From JAHIYU01 sp964476155 (lineage in GTDB: Bacteria; Krumholzibacteriota; Krumholzibacteriia; LZORAL124-64-63), in assembly GCA_964476155.1 (NCBI GenBank), contig CAYYYS010000005.1, positions 45,110 through 109,109 of the forward strand: a DNA stretch of 64,000 nt. The letters run 5' to 3'. Shown here one piece after another: positions 54,926 to 63,953 of the stretch. Numbering within the stretch: position 1 is the stretch's first letter; every line of letters begins with the position of its first letter. The position numbers and the translations under genes are program-made. The notes under the pieces were generated by a model. That model had not been told where the DNA came from, made no database searches, and saw only the letters and a program-made list of their open reading frames with translations.

Positions 54926-56230
54926 TCAACTCCTGAACTCGCGCGCCCAGCGCGAGGCCGGTCCCGGCTGCTTGCTCTCGTGTACCAGCGCCTCGAATTC
55001 GGCGCGGAACTTCTTTAGAAAACTCTGCATGGGCATTACGGCCGCGTCCGCCAGGGGGCAGATGGTCAGACCGGCCATGCCGTCGCACACATTGCTCATC
55101 AGGTCGATGTCTTCGAGCGTCCCTTCGCCCCGACGCAGGCTGCGCACGAGGCGGTGCAGCCAGCCGGTGCCTTCGCGGCATGGCGTGCATTGGCCACAGG
55201 ATTCGTCCCAGTAGAAATGCATCAGGACCTGGATGAGCTCCACCATGTTGCAGCGCCCGGGGATGATGATCATGCCGCCGGAGCCCAGCATGGTGCCGGC
55301 CTCGGACAGTGATTCGTAGTCCAGCCGGGTGTTCATGGCTTCATCGGCCGTCAGGATCGGCACCGAGGACCCGCCCATGATGACGGCCTTTAGTGTCTCA
55401 CCCTCGGCCATGCCGCCCAGCCAGTCGTTGAAGAAGTCACGGAACGGCAGGCCCAACGGAATCTCGTGAACGCCGGGATTCCGTACCGGGCCGCTCACGC
55501 TGAACAGCTTGGTGCCGGCGGATTTCTCGGTGCCGAAAGCGCGGTAGGCCTCGACACCCTCGTTCAGAATGAAGGGAACCGAAGCCACCGTTTCCACATT
55601 GTTCACGATGGTCGGCTTGCCCAGGAAACCCGAGACCGCGGGGAACGGCGGCTTGATCAACGGCTGGCCCTTGCGTCCGGTCACCGAATTGATCAGGCCC
55701 GTCTCCTCGCCGCAGATATAGGCGCCGGCGCCCTTGTGCACGATCATGTCCAGCTGGTAGCCGCTGCCCAGTATGTCCTCGCCCAGATACCCGGCCGCGT
55801 AGGCTTCATCGACGGCCTTCTGCGTGCGGTCGACGAGCCAGCCGAATTCGCCGCGGATATAGATCACGCACAGACAGGCGTTGACCGCGAAGGACGATAT
55901 GATCGAGCCCTCGATCACGGCGTGCGGATCATAGTCGAGCAGGAAACGGTCCTTGAAGGTACCCGGCTCGGACTCGTCGGCGTTGACCATGAAGTAGATC
56001 GTGTCGGCGTCCTTGGGTACGAAACCCCATTTGACACCCGCCGGGAAGCCGGCACCACCGCGGCCACGCAGTCCCGACGCCTTGACGGTCCCGGTCACCG
56101 CGGCTGCACCCAGTGTGCCGACGGCCTTGCGCAACGCCGTGTAGCCGCCCTGTGACTCGTAGACCGACAACTTGTGCCCGTCCTTCGTCCCGAAACGTTT
56201 CGATAAGATCCGGTAGTCGTCGCGGTTCAT
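54926..56230 (-). CDS. nuoF: NADH-quinone oxidoreductase subunit F
   Basis: NADH-binding FMN subunit, 434 residues. Glycine-rich FMN/NADH site GLRGRGGAGFPAGVKW (53-68), NADESEPGTFKDR, and the N3 cluster ligands ESCGQCTPCREGTGW with Cys345/348/351 plus Cys391. ATG 56230 is one base after the nuoE stop. Confidence 0.97.
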   Translation of the reverse strand: MNRDDYRILSKRFGTKDGHKLSVYESQGGYTALRKAVGTLGAAAVTGTVKASGLRGRGGAGFPAGVKWGFVPKDADTIYFMVNADESEPGTFKDRFLLDYDPHAVIEGSIISSFAVNACLCVIYIRGEFGWLVDRTQKAVDEAYAAGYLGEDILGSGYQLDMIVHKGAGAYICGEETGLINSVTGRKGQPLIKPPFPAVSGFLGKPTIVNNVETVASVPFILNEGVEAYRAFGTEKSAGTKLFSVSGPVRNPGVHEIPLGLPFRDFFNDWLGGMAEGETLKAVIMGGSSVPILTADEAMNTRLDYESLSEAGTMLGSGGMIIIPGRCNMVELIQVLMHFYWDESCGQCTPCREGTGWLHRLVRSLRRGEGTLEDIDLMSNVCDGMAGLTICPLADAAVMPMQSFLKKFRAEFEALVHESKQPGPASRWAREFRS

Positions 56231-56231
56231 C

Positions 56232-56801
56232 CTAGTCCTCCAGGTCCCGGTCCGTGTCGGCCGGCAGCGGTTCGCCGCGACGCATGCTTTCCAGGATCTC
56301 GTCGGCCTTTTCGTTCGTCAGATGCTCGTAGAGATGCTTGCCCACTAGCATGCAAGGGCCCATGCCGCAGGCACCCAGACATTCCGCGCCCTCCAGGGCA
56401 AACAAGCCGTCGGGAGTGGTCTCTCCCCGGCGCACCCCGAGCTTCTTTTCCATGTGGGTCATCAGCGAGCGTGAGCCCATGATGTGACAACTGATATTGT
56501 GACAGACCTGCAACACGTACTTGGCCTGTGGCTCGTCCCGATACATGAAGTAGAACGAGATGATCTCGCGCACCTTGGCTTCGGACACCTCGAGTTGCCC
56601 GGCCGTCCAGGTCACCGCTTCGTCGGAGATGTAGCCGTGACGGTCCTGGATGAGCCAGAGCGTGGGCATCAGGGCGCTGCGCCGGTTCGGGTACTTTTCG
56701 ACGATCTTCGCGAAAGCCGTATGGTCCTCTGCCGTCAGGGCAAAGGCGATGGCGCCGGCCGTGGAAGCGTTCATGTCGCCGGGTCCTTTCGTGCCGTTCA
56801 T
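56232..56801 (-). CDS. nuoE: NADH-quinone oxidoreductase subunit E
   Basis: Thioredoxin-fold 2Fe-2S subunit (cluster N1a), 189 residues. Ligands Cys100/Cys105 (QVCHNISCHIMG) and Cys141/Cys145 (AECLGACGMGP). ATG 56801 overlaps the nuoCD stop (ATGA); Met10 is an alternative start. Confidence 0.96.
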   Translation of the reverse strand: MNGTKGPGDMNASTAGAIAFALTAEDHTAFAKIVEKYPNRRSALMPTLWLIQDRHGYISDEAVTWTAGQLEVSEAKVREIISFYFMYRDEPQAKYVLQVCHNISCHIMGSRSLMTHMEKKLGVRRGETTPDGLFALEGAECLGACGMGPCMLVGKHLYEHLTNEKADEILESMRRGEPLPADTDRDLED

Positions 56802-58525
56802 CGGTCCAGCTCCCCCGCGATGATGTTGATGCTGCCCAGGATGGCGATCGCGTCGGGAATCATCAGACCCTCGACCATGGTCGAGAAGGCCGAGAAGATC
56901 GGGAAGCAGGGCGGACGTACCTTGATGCGGTAAGGCGAACCGCTGCCGTCGGACCAGCAGTGGAAGCCCAGTTCGCCGTTGGCGCCCTCGGCGCTGCCGT
57001 AGGCCTCGCCGGTGGGCACCTTGATGCCCTCGGAGATGATCTTGAACTGGTTCATCACCCCTTCGATGCTGCCGTAGACCTGGTCCTTCGGCGGCAACGA
57101 GACGCTGGCATCGTCCACCATGATGGGCCCCGCGGGCAGACCGCGAGCGAGCGCCTGGCGGATGATGCGCTCGCTCTGAAGCATCTCCTCCATGCGCACC
57201 ATGATGCGGTCGCGGGAGTCGCCGTGCTCGCCCACCGGCACATCGAAATCATAGGTCTCATACCCCAGGTAGGGCTCATGCTTGCGCAGGTCGTAGGCCA
57301 GACCCGTCGCCCGCAGACAGGGCCCGGTGAAGCCCCAGTCCAGGGCCTCCTCGGGGGTCATGGCGCCCACACCCACGGTACGGTCCAGGAAGATGCGGTT
57401 GCGCGCCACCAGGCCGGTCACTTCCTGTATCGCCACGCGCATCTTGTCCAGATGCCGGGCGACGGCATCCTCGAAGCCGTCGAAGACGTCATAGGCCACG
57501 CCGCCGATACGCGCAAAGTTGGTGGTCAGGCGCGAGCCGCAGAGCGGCTCGATAATGTCGTAGTAAATACCCTCGCGAATATTGTAGAAGTACCAGTAGT
57601 TGGTCAGGGCGCCGAGATCCACGAGGTTGGCGCAAATGCACACCAGGTGGTCGATGATCCGGCTCAGTTCGCTGACGATCACGCGAATCACGACCGCGCG
57701 TTCCGGCAGATCCACACCCAGCATCTTCTCGACGGCTCCCGAGTAGATGCAGTTGTTGAGCATGGCCGACACGTAGTTCAGGCGGTCGGTATACGGCATG
57801 ACCTGGGACCAGGTGTGATCCTCGGCTTCCTTTTCGAAGCAGCGGTGCAGGTAGCCGATCTCGCTGACGGCCTTGACGATGGTCTCGCCGTCGAGCAGGC
57901 ACTCGGCGCGCAGGGCGCCATGGGTGGCGGGATGACTTGGGCCGATGTTCACGGTCATCAAATCCGACGGCAGCGCCGGAGCGCTTGCGGCTTCGGCCCG
58001 GGCCGCGCCGCGGGCCACCTCATGGTCGTCCAGCAGCTTCTCGGGTACGGACAGGACCTGACCCCGCTCGATGGGATAGTCCTTGCGCAGGGCGTGTCCC
58101 TCGAACTCGTGATGCGTGAGGATGCGGCGCAGATCCGGATGGTCCCGAAAAGGTACGCCATAAAGATCGTAGACCTCACGCTCGGCCCAGTTCGCCGAGG
58201 CATAGAGATCGCTGATGGTGGGGACGTCCTGCCCCTCCTCCAGCGCGACCTTCACCACCAGGCGCTCCTGGTTGGCGATCGAACGCAGATTGTAGTTCAC
58301 CTCGAAGCGCGCGGGATCATCCGGGTGGTCGGGATGCTCACTCAAATCCACGCCAACAACGTCCAGCAGCAGCTCACAGTTACCCTGCTGCTTCAGATGC
58401 CGCACGACCGCGGGCAAATCCTCACGATCGACCTTCACCCAGGCGTCGCCCACATGCGTGCCGCCGGGCAGGGACCCGAACTCGCTCTTGAGGCTTTCCA
58501 GTAGCTTCTCGCTCATGCTCTCCAT
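56798..58525 (-). CDS. nuoCD: NADH-quinone oxidoreductase fused subunits C and D
   Basis: A 575-residue fusion. Residues ~1-170 are NuoC (30 kDa) with WAEREVYDLYGVPFRDHPDL and RKDYPIERGQ; residues ~188-575 are NuoD (49 kDa) beginning MTVNIGPSHPATHGALR, with the quinone-site His pair region and the RVEEMLQSERIIRQAL-like helix. NuoCD fusions also occur in E. coli. The start could be ATG 58525 or ATG 58516, the latter behind AGGA and GGAG. Confidence 0.96.
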   Translation of the reverse strand: MESMSEKLLESLKSEFGSLPGGTHVGDAWVKVDREDLPAVVRHLKQQGNCELLLDVVGVDLSEHPDHPDDPARFEVNYNLRSIANQERLVVKVALEEGQDVPTISDLYASANWAEREVYDLYGVPFRDHPDLRRILTHHEFEGHALRKDYPIERGQVLSVPEKLLDDHEVARGAARAEAASAPALPSDLMTVNIGPSHPATHGALRAECLLDGETIVKAVSEIGYLHRCFEKEAEDHTWSQVMPYTDRLNYVSAMLNNCIYSGAVEKMLGVDLPERAVVIRVIVSELSRIIDHLVCICANLVDLGALTNYWYFYNIREGIYYDIIEPLCGSRLTTNFARIGGVAYDVFDGFEDAVARHLDKMRVAIQEVTGLVARNRIFLDRTVGVGAMTPEEALDWGFTGPCLRATGLAYDLRKHEPYLGYETYDFDVPVGEHGDSRDRIMVRMEEMLQSERIIRQALARGLPAGPIMVDDASVSLPPKDQVYGSIEGVMNQFKIISEGIKVPTGEAYGSAEGANGELGFHCWSDGSGSPYRIKVRPPCFPIFSAFSTMVEGLMIPDAIAILGSINIIAGELDR

Positions 58526-58559
58526 CCTGTCTCTCGCGTCCGGCTCAACCCCGCTGCGA

Positions 58560-59066
58560 TCAGACGCCGTTGCGGGCCGTATGACGCTGGGACGCGGTCA
58601 CAAGACCTTCGTTCTGGACACGGTCCTGGAGCGTGACCAGGGCGTGCATCAGGTTCTCGGGAGTGGGGGGACAACCCGCCACGTAATAGTCGACCGGTAT
58701 GATCTGGTCGATACCCTGCATGGTGGCGTAGTTGTTGTAAAAACCGCCGGAGCAGGCGCATACACCCATCGACACGACCCACTTGGGTTCGCACATCTGA
58801 GCGTAGATGGTCTTCAGGATCGGCGCCTGCTTGTAGGAGATCGTGCCCGCCACGAGCAGCAGGTCGGACTGGCGCGGCGAGAAGCGAACGGCCTCGGCGC
58901 CGAACCGACTGATGTCGCTGTACGACGACACCACACTCATGAACTCGATGGCGCAGCAGGCGGTGCCGAACGGCATCGGCCACAGGGAATACTTGCGACC
59001 CCAGTTGACGGCCTGGCGCAGGCGGGTCGTGATGACATTGCTGGGGCTGTCGAGCGTTACTGCCAT
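58560..59066 (-). CDS. nuoB: NADH-quinone oxidoreductase subunit B
   Basis: Carries cluster N2, the last Fe-S centre before quinone; 168 residues. Ligands: the tandem Cys37-Cys38 (GTACCAIEFM), Cys103 (GVCACSGG) and Cys132 (GCPPTPEN). ATG 59066 overlaps nuoA by 10 bases. Confidence 0.97.
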   Translation of the reverse strand: MAVTLDSPSNVITTRLRQAVNWGRKYSLWPMPFGTACCAIEFMSVVSSYSDISRFGAEAVRFSPRQSDLLLVAGTISYKQAPILKTIYAQMCEPKWVVSMGVCACSGGFYNNYATMQGIDQIIPVDYYVAGCPPTPENLMHALVTLQDRVQNEGLVTASQRHTARNGV

Positions 59067-59428
59067 TCCAGCCCTCCCTTCTTCCAGACGTAGACGAAAC
59101 CGACCACCAGGACGGCAACGAAAGCGCCCATTTCACCCAGAGCGAAAGCCGCTTGCCCGTTCGCCAGGAACGACTTGAACAGGACCGCCCAGGGAATCAG
59201 GAAGACGGCTTCCAGATCGAAGAGCAGAAAGAGCAGGGCGATCAGGAAGAAGCGGACGAAGAATCGGATCTGGACGCCGCTACGGACCGGGACGCCACAT
59301 TCGTAGGTGGTCCCCTTCAACCGCTGGGGGTCCTTGGGTCCGAGCCAGTAACTCAGGCCCAGGAAGAGCAGTGCGAAGATCGCAGCCAGGGCAACGACGA
59401 TCAACAAGGGCACGAACTGTTCGGCCAT
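59057..59428 (-). CDS. nuoA: NADH-quinone oxidoreductase subunit A
   Basis: Three-helix membrane subunit, 123 residues. It has the conserved loop YECGVPVRSG and the acidic FLLFDLEAVFLIPWAVLF helix. First gene of the operon; GGAGGAGGCTGAGTCG lies ahead of the ATG. Confidence 0.96.
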   Translation of the reverse strand: MAEQFVPLLIVVALAAIFALLFLGLSYWLGPKDPQRLKGTTYECGVPVRSGVQIRFFVRFFLIALLFLLFDLEAVFLIPWAVLFKSFLANGQAAFALGEMGAFVAVLVVGFVYVWKKGGLEWQ

Positions 59429-59519
59429 CGACTCAGCCTCCTCCGGTTTCGCGGAGCGGGTCCGGGCGGGTCCCTTGGAACAGGAGTCCGTTTGTAAACG
59501 AGATCAGAGTTCGCACGCG

Positions 59520-59547
59520 AGCATAGCCGGTCTCAGGTATCGGTCAA
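59520..59547 (-). promoter_or_regulatory. Promoter of the nuo operon
   Basis: Minus strand TTGACC (59542-59547), 16-base spacer, TATGCT (59520-59525); leader of about 85 bases to nuoA. Confidence 0.6.
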
Positions 59548-59553
59548 CAGAAC

Positions 59554-59581
59554 TTGCGCGCACATCCGATAACAGCATAAT
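59554..59581 (+). promoter_or_regulatory. Promoter of the class IV aminotransferase gene
   Basis: TTGCGC (59554-59559), 16-base spacer, CATAAT (59576-59581, 5/6). A small inverted repeat TGTTGC/GCAACA (59581-59597) covers the expected RNA start and could be an operator. Confidence 0.55.
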
Positions 59582-59634
59582 GTTGCGGTGTGCAACAGAC
59601 TGTCGTGTCGGACAACTGCCCAAAGGTAGATCCC

Positions 59635-60507
59635 ATGATCGTATTTCTCAACGGAAAGTATTGCCCCGCCGAAGAGGCCGTCATCTCATTGTTTGACGGT
59701 GGGTATTTGTATGGTGACGGCATGTTCGAAACGGTTCGATTATACGGGGGACGCCCGTTCGATCTCGCCGAGCACCTCGCCCGCTTGTCCGCAAACCTGG
59801 CGGCCCTGGAATATACCTACCGGCCTGATCCCGACGAGATCCGCGACATACTCGACGAGCTGTCCCGACGCAACGACCTGGCCGGCGCCGACGCACGCTG
59901 TCGCATCACCGTCAGCCGCGGCGGGTCCGCGGACAATCCCCTGCCCCTGAGCCGCCACGGTGAGCTCCCCCCCACCCTGTCTATCTATCTGGTGCCCCTG
60001 GACCCCGACCTGATCATCTGGCAACGCGACGGGATCGCCGTGCGGTCGATGCGGTCGGGCTTTTCCCGCGGCAACTTCCCCCACCTGAAGACCCTCAATT
60101 ACCTGACCACGGTTACGGCCCTGCGTCTGGCCCACGCTTCGGGCTGCCGGGAAGCGTTGCTGATCGATGCCGACGACCAGGTCCTCGAGGGCGCCACCAG
60201 CAACATCTTCATCGTCCGCGACGGGGAACTGCATACGCCGCCCCTCGACCTGGGCCTGCTGGCCGGCCGCACCCGCAGCACGGTCCTTGCGGTTGCGGAG
60301 GCTGAAGGCATCCCCACGCGCCAGTCCCCCTTCACCATCGCCGAAACCTGTGGCGCCGACGAGGCCTTCCTCAGCGGATCCGTGAAGGAGATCGTGCCCA
60401 TCGTCACGGTGGACGGCCGACCGGTCGGCGACGGCGCGCCCGGCCCAGTCACACGCCTGCTGCAAAATAAATACCGCCGAGGCGTCATGGACGCGCTCGG
60501 CGGTTGA
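59635..60507 (+). CDS. PLP class IV aminotransferase / aminodeoxychorismate lyase-like
   Basis: Fold-type IV PLP enzyme of 290 residues. N-terminal GGYLYGDGMFETVRLYGGRP, catalytic Lys152 (HLKTLNYL), LEGATSNIFIV and FLSGSVKEIVPI are diagnostic. It could be 4-amino-4-deoxychorismate lyase (folate), branched-chain or D-amino-acid aminotransferase; the sequence alone does not decide. The start is ATG 59635 (AAAGG upstream), since the longer GTG start at 59590 falls at the predicted RNA start. Confidence 0.88.
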   Translation: MIVFLNGKYCPAEEAVISLFDGGYLYGDGMFETVRLYGGRPFDLAEHLARLSANLAALEYTYRPDPDEIRDILDELSRRNDLAGADARCRITVSRGGSADNPLPLSRHGELPPTLSIYLVPLDPDLIIWQRDGIAVRSMRSGFSRGNFPHLKTLNYLTTVTALRLAHASGCREALLIDADDQVLEGATSNIFIVRDGELHTPPLDLGLLAGRTRSTVLAVAEAEGIPTRQSPFTIAETCGADEAFLSGSVKEIVPIVTVDGRPVGDGAPGPVTRLLQNKYRRGVMDALGG

Positions 60508-60528
60508 TGCAAAACCCGTGTTGTCCGT

Positions 60529-61137
60529 CTAGTACTCGATGGCGTTGTAGTCGATCCGGTCGTCGAGTTCGTTGCGGATGCGGCCCTGGGGAGGGTCGTC
60601 CTCGCTGCGCTCGGGCGGCGGCGCGTCCAGGGCGATCACGTCCTTGACCGAATCCAGGTCGATGTACTCGTCGGCGGCGGCGATCAGATCCGTACTCGTC
60701 ATCTCGCGCAGCGCGCAGAGTTCGACGTGCTTGCCCTGACGCGAAACGCTCTCCACCAGTCTCACGAAGTCCCCGTCACCGGAACAGATGATCACCGTAT
60801 CGAGGTGCGGCAGCATCTCGTAGATGTCGATGGCCATGTCCAGGTCCAGGTTCCCCTTGAAGAACCGCTGCTGGGTGTCGGCCTCGGTGAAGCTCTTGAG
60901 TTCCTTGGTGACGACCTTGAAGCCGTTCAACTTCAGGAAATTCACGAAGTCGATCTTGCCTTCGGACTGGTTGGAGATGGCCGTATAGAAATAGGCGCGA
61001 ACCAGACGCCTGTTCCCCGCGAGGGCCCGACACATCTTGAGGTAGTCAAGCCTCATGTTCAGGTGCTTCGCGCTATAGTGGATGTTCTCGCCATCAATGA
61101 AAATGGCGACCTTGTCGCTGGCATCGGGACGATACAT
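60529..61137 (-). CDS. NYN/LabA-family (DUF88) putative ribonuclease
   Basis: A 202-residue PIN-like NYN domain protein. Conserved acidic residues: Asp15 and Asn18 (FIDGENIHYSA), FKGNLDLDMAIDIYEM, and ICSGDGDFVRLV. The order fits a LabA/LOTUS-less NYN nuclease that may process RNA. The C-terminal ~35 residues are acidic and unstructured. Convergent with the aminotransferase gene; GGAAGG precedes the ATG. Confidence 0.88.
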   Translation of the reverse strand: MYRPDASDKVAIFIDGENIHYSAKHLNMRLDYLKMCRALAGNRRLVRAYFYTAISNQSEGKIDFVNFLKLNGFKVVTKELKSFTEADTQQRFFKGNLDLDMAIDIYEMLPHLDTVIICSGDGDFVRLVESVSRQGKHVELCALREMTSTDLIAAADEYIDLDSVKDVIALDAPPPERSEDDPPQGRIRNELDDRIDYNAIEY

Positions 61138-61229
61138 GATCTCAACCTTCCGTCGAGTTCTATCGGGTGGGCGTGGGCGAAAATACGATTACATTCCGGG
61201 TAGGACGACTCCCGCCGGTTAATGGCAGT

Positions 61230-61258
61230 ATTATAGTTCCACCCCTGCCATAGGGCAA
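61230..61258 (-). promoter_or_regulatory. Promoter of the NYN gene
   Basis: Minus strand TTGCCC (61253-61258), 17-base spacer, perfect TATAAT (61230-61235); leader ~86 bases. Confidence 0.65.
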
Positions 61259-61356
61259 ACCCCTATCTGATTTTTATTGCCGCCCTTGCACTTGGAAATA
61301 CACATAATCCGCCCCCGGCCTTCCCCACGCCCGCACTGGCATTCGATCGTCCCGCC

Positions 61357-61385
61357 CACTATCTTCCGCGGGAGGGGTTATAGTG
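61357..61385. other. Inverted repeat upstream of ftcD
   Basis: CACTAT (61357-61362) / ATAGTG (61380-61385), 17 bases apart, enclosing CTTCCGCGGGAG, 43 bases before the ftcD ATG. It may be an operator. A TATAGT hexamer lies in its right arm, but no matching -35 was found. The rest of the 290-base gap (61138-61427) holds no gene. Confidence 0.3.
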
Positions 61386-61427
61386 ACCGCGTGCGGTCCG
61401 TATTGACGACAACAGACGGGAGAGCTC

Positions 61428-63143
61428 ATGAAACTCGTGGAATGCGTGCCCAACATCAGCGAAGGCCGCGACCGCGGTGTCATCGACGCGGTGACTGCGG
61501 TGATCGGCGACGTGGACGGCGTCACGCTGCTGGACGTGGATCCGGGCGAGGAGACCAACCGCACGGTGATCACCTTCATCGGTTCACCGGCGGGTGTCGC
61601 CGAAGCGGCTTTCCGGGTCGTGGAAAAGGCCTCCCAGCTGATCGACATGTCCAAGCAGAGCGGTGCGCACCCGCGCCACGGCGCAACCGACGTCTGCCCC
61701 TTCGTACCCGTACGCGACGTGACCATGGCGGAGTGCGTGGAAATCGCACGCGGCGTGGGCGAACGCATCGGCCGCGAACTCGAGATCCCCGTCTATCTCT
61801 ACGAGAACGCGGCCGCCGGCGAGGAACGTCGCAACCTGGCCCATGTGCGCAAGGGCGAGTACGAAGCGCTTCCCGACAAGCTGGGCACCAAGCAGTGGAA
61901 GCCCGACTTCGGGCCCAACGAATGGAACGACTTCGTGGCCCGCAGCGGCGCCACCAACGTATCCGCTCGCGGCTTCCTGGTGGCCTACAACGTCAACATA
62001 AACTCCCGCAACAAATCCATCGCCTCGCAGATGGCCCTGGACATCAAAGAGGCCGGTCGCGCTATGCGCGACGAGAAGGGCAAGCTCGTCAAGAGCGACG
62101 ACGGCAAGAACATCCTGGTGCCCGGCCCCTACCGCCTCAAGGCCTGCAAGGCCGTGGGGTGGGTCATCCCCGAATACGACCGCGCCCAGGTATCGATCAA
62201 TCTGGTCAACACGGCGATCACCAAGCCGCACCAGGCCTTCGAAGCCTGCCGCAAGTCGGCCCGCGATCGCGATGCCCGCGTCACCGGTTCCGAGTTGGTC
62301 GGCCTGATTCCCGAAGGCGACATGCTCGAGGCGGGGAAGTTCTACCTGCGTGAGGCGAACCAATCGGCCGGTGTGCCCCGCAAGATGCTCATCGAAACGG
62401 CTATCCAGAGCATGGGCCTGCGGGACATCGCGCCCTTCGATCCCGCCGACAAGATCATCGAATACCAGGCCGGCCTGACCGACGGCGAACTGGTGTCGCT
62501 GACCAACCGCGAGTTCGCGGATGTCCTGTCGACCGATTCCCCCGCCCCCGGCGGCGGTTCGGTGGCGGCCCTGAGCGCCGCCCAGGCCGCGGCCCTGGTC
62601 GCGATGGTCGGCAATCTGACCGTCGGCAAAAAGAAGTACGCCAAGGTCCAGGACCGGGTGAAGGCCATTGCCGAGCGGGGTCAGGACATCAAGGACGCCA
62701 TGCTGCGCGCCATCGACGACGACACCGACGCCTTCAACGCGGTCATGGACACCTTCCGCCTGCCCAAGAAAAGCGCAGCGCAGCAGAAGGCCCGCGACCT
62801 GGCCACCGCCACCGCCACCCGTGGCGCGACATCCGTCCCCCTGTCGGTCCTCGAAGCCATGCCCGAGGTGCTGGAACTGGCCGCCGAGGTCGCCGAGATC
62901 GGCAACGTCAACTCCCTGAGCGACGCCGGCGTGGCCGGGCTCTGCGCCATGGCGGGCGCCGAGGGAGCCTACTACAACGTGTTGATCAACCTGGACTCAC
63001 TGAAGGATCTGCCCCAGGATGCGGCGCCGGACTTCATGGCCGAGACGCGCAAGCGGGCGGCCGCGGCCCAGGCGCGGTGCGAGGACCTGCACGCCGAAGT
63101 ACGCAAGGCGGTACGGGCGAAGCTGGAGGCGGCCATCGACTGA
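61428..63143 (+). CDS. ftcD: Bifunctional glutamate formimidoyltransferase / formimidoyl-THF cyclodeaminase
   Basis: Two-domain enzyme of histidine breakdown and one-carbon metabolism, 571 residues. Residues ~1-300 are the formiminotransferase (N-terminal LVECVPNISEGRD; SGAHPRHGATDV with catalytic-type His81; LNSRN-like INSRNKS), which moves the formimino group from formiminoglutamate to tetrahydrofolate. Residues ~350-571 are the all-helical cyclodeaminase (DSPAPGGGSVAALSAAQAAA, VGKKKYAK), which forms methenyl-THF and ammonia. The fused order matches vertebrate FTCD. GGGAG lies ahead of the ATG. No hut genes are adjacent. Confidence 0.95.
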   Translation: MKLVECVPNISEGRDRGVIDAVTAVIGDVDGVTLLDVDPGEETNRTVITFIGSPAGVAEAAFRVVEKASQLIDMSKQSGAHPRHGATDVCPFVPVRDVTMAECVEIARGVGERIGRELEIPVYLYENAAAGEERRNLAHVRKGEYEALPDKLGTKQWKPDFGPNEWNDFVARSGATNVSARGFLVAYNVNINSRNKSIASQMALDIKEAGRAMRDEKGKLVKSDDGKNILVPGPYRLKACKAVGWVIPEYDRAQVSINLVNTAITKPHQAFEACRKSARDRDARVTGSELVGLIPEGDMLEAGKFYLREANQSAGVPRKMLIETAIQSMGLRDIAPFDPADKIIEYQAGLTDGELVSLTNREFADVLSTDSPAPGGGSVAALSAAQAAALVAMVGNLTVGKKKYAKVQDRVKAIAERGQDIKDAMLRAIDDDTDAFNAVMDTFRLPKKSAAQQKARDLATATATRGATSVPLSVLEAMPEVLELAAEVAEIGNVNSLSDAGVAGLCAMAGAEGAYYNVLINLDSLKDLPQDAAPDFMAETRKRAAAAQARCEDLHAEVRKAVRAKLEAAID

Positions 63144-63162
63144 TCACGATTTACCCGAAATC

Positions 63163-63191
63163 AAAGGGCCGGTCATCACGACCGGCCCTTT
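63163..63191. terminator. Bidirectional intrinsic terminator
   Basis: 12-bp perfect stem AAAGGGCCGGTC (63163-63174) / GACCGGCCCTTT (63180-63191), loop ATCAC, followed by TTGT on the plus strand and A-rich on the other side. It separates ftcD from the convergent secreted-protein gene. Confidence 0.9.
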
Positions 63192-63212
63192 TGTATTCAC
63201 TGTATGTTCCGA

Positions 63213-63887
63213 TCAACGATAGAGGGTCTTTACATCCCCCCAGGACGCAGGGACAGTGGCGACGTCTATTCCCGTCAGGGAGATCAGTCCGTTCTGCACG
63301 GAAATCACCATCAGGGTATCATCGAGCATGGTTCCCGAAAACGTCCCGGTGATCGCCTGGGTGCCTACGAAATCGAGGTGGACGACACCCGAGGCGGCCA
63401 TGAAGACATGGGCGGCATCCACGCCCCCCAGCCAGTCCATCAGTGAAGTCGGATCGAAACTCTCGGGCGGATCGAACTCCGCAATGTCGTCCAGGTAGAT
63501 GGAGCCAGTGGTCATGCTGAACGGATCCACCGGATACGCGCCGGCCGGGACAAATTCGCCATGCGTACGGACCCACCACACGAAGAGATCGACCGTGTCG
63601 TCCGGATTGCGCGCGGCGGCATAGCCGGCAACCGACGCGGTATCGTCGGCGACGACATACAGACCGCCGACGGACTCGCTAAACGTTTCCGGATCGGTAT
63701 CTTGCACGCCGAAAGCCGGGCCATCCGCACTGAACGATCCCGAGTAGGGGCCGAACAGGAGTTCTGCGAAATCAAAGTGTGTCGCCCCGTGGTTGTACGG
63801 CGAAACCCAATCCTGGGCAAGCGCGGGAAAGCCGGTGAAGACCGCACAGATGATACCGAGACCAACGATAACCGATGTATGCTTCAT
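63213..63887 (-). CDS. Secreted protein of unknown function
   Basis: A 224-residue protein with a clear signal peptide (hydrophobic ~5-22, cleavage after PALA near residue 25). The mature part is acidic, Gly/Thr/Asp-rich and beta-strand-like, with no Cys and no recognised domain; it does not carry the PNPFNP-type sorting domain of the large peptidases. GAAAGGAC lies ahead of the ATG. Single-gene unit. Confidence 0.65.
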   Translation of the reverse strand: MKHTSVIVGLGIICAVFTGFPALAQDWVSPYNHGATHFDFAELLFGPYSGSFSADGPAFGVQDTDPETFSESVGGLYVVADDTASVAGYAAARNPDDTVDLFVWWVRTHGEFVPAGAYPVDPFSMTTGSIYLDDIAEFDPPESFDPTSLMDWLGGVDAAHVFMAASGVVHLDFVGTQAITGTFSGTMLDDTLMVISVQNGLISLTGIDVATVPASWGDVKTLYR

Positions 63888-63914
63888 GACAGTCCTTTCG
63901 TATCGGGATATAAA

Positions 63915-63942
63915 ATTATATCATCTTTCCCACATCCGTGAA
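63915..63942 (-). promoter_or_regulatory. Promoter with palindromic -10 region
   Basis: Minus strand TTCACG (63937-63942), 16-base spacer, perfect TATAAT (63915-63920). A 16-base near-palindrome GATATAAAATTATATC (63907-63922) covers the -10 and the RNA start and could be an operator. Confidence 0.55.
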
Positions 63943-63953
63943 GCAGCTTTGCG

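Noticed and set aside
61274..61768. 164-codon minus-strand ORF overlapping the ftcD start
   Set aside because: Covers the ftcD N-terminus and its upstream region; Ser/Thr/Arg-rich translation without recognisable features.
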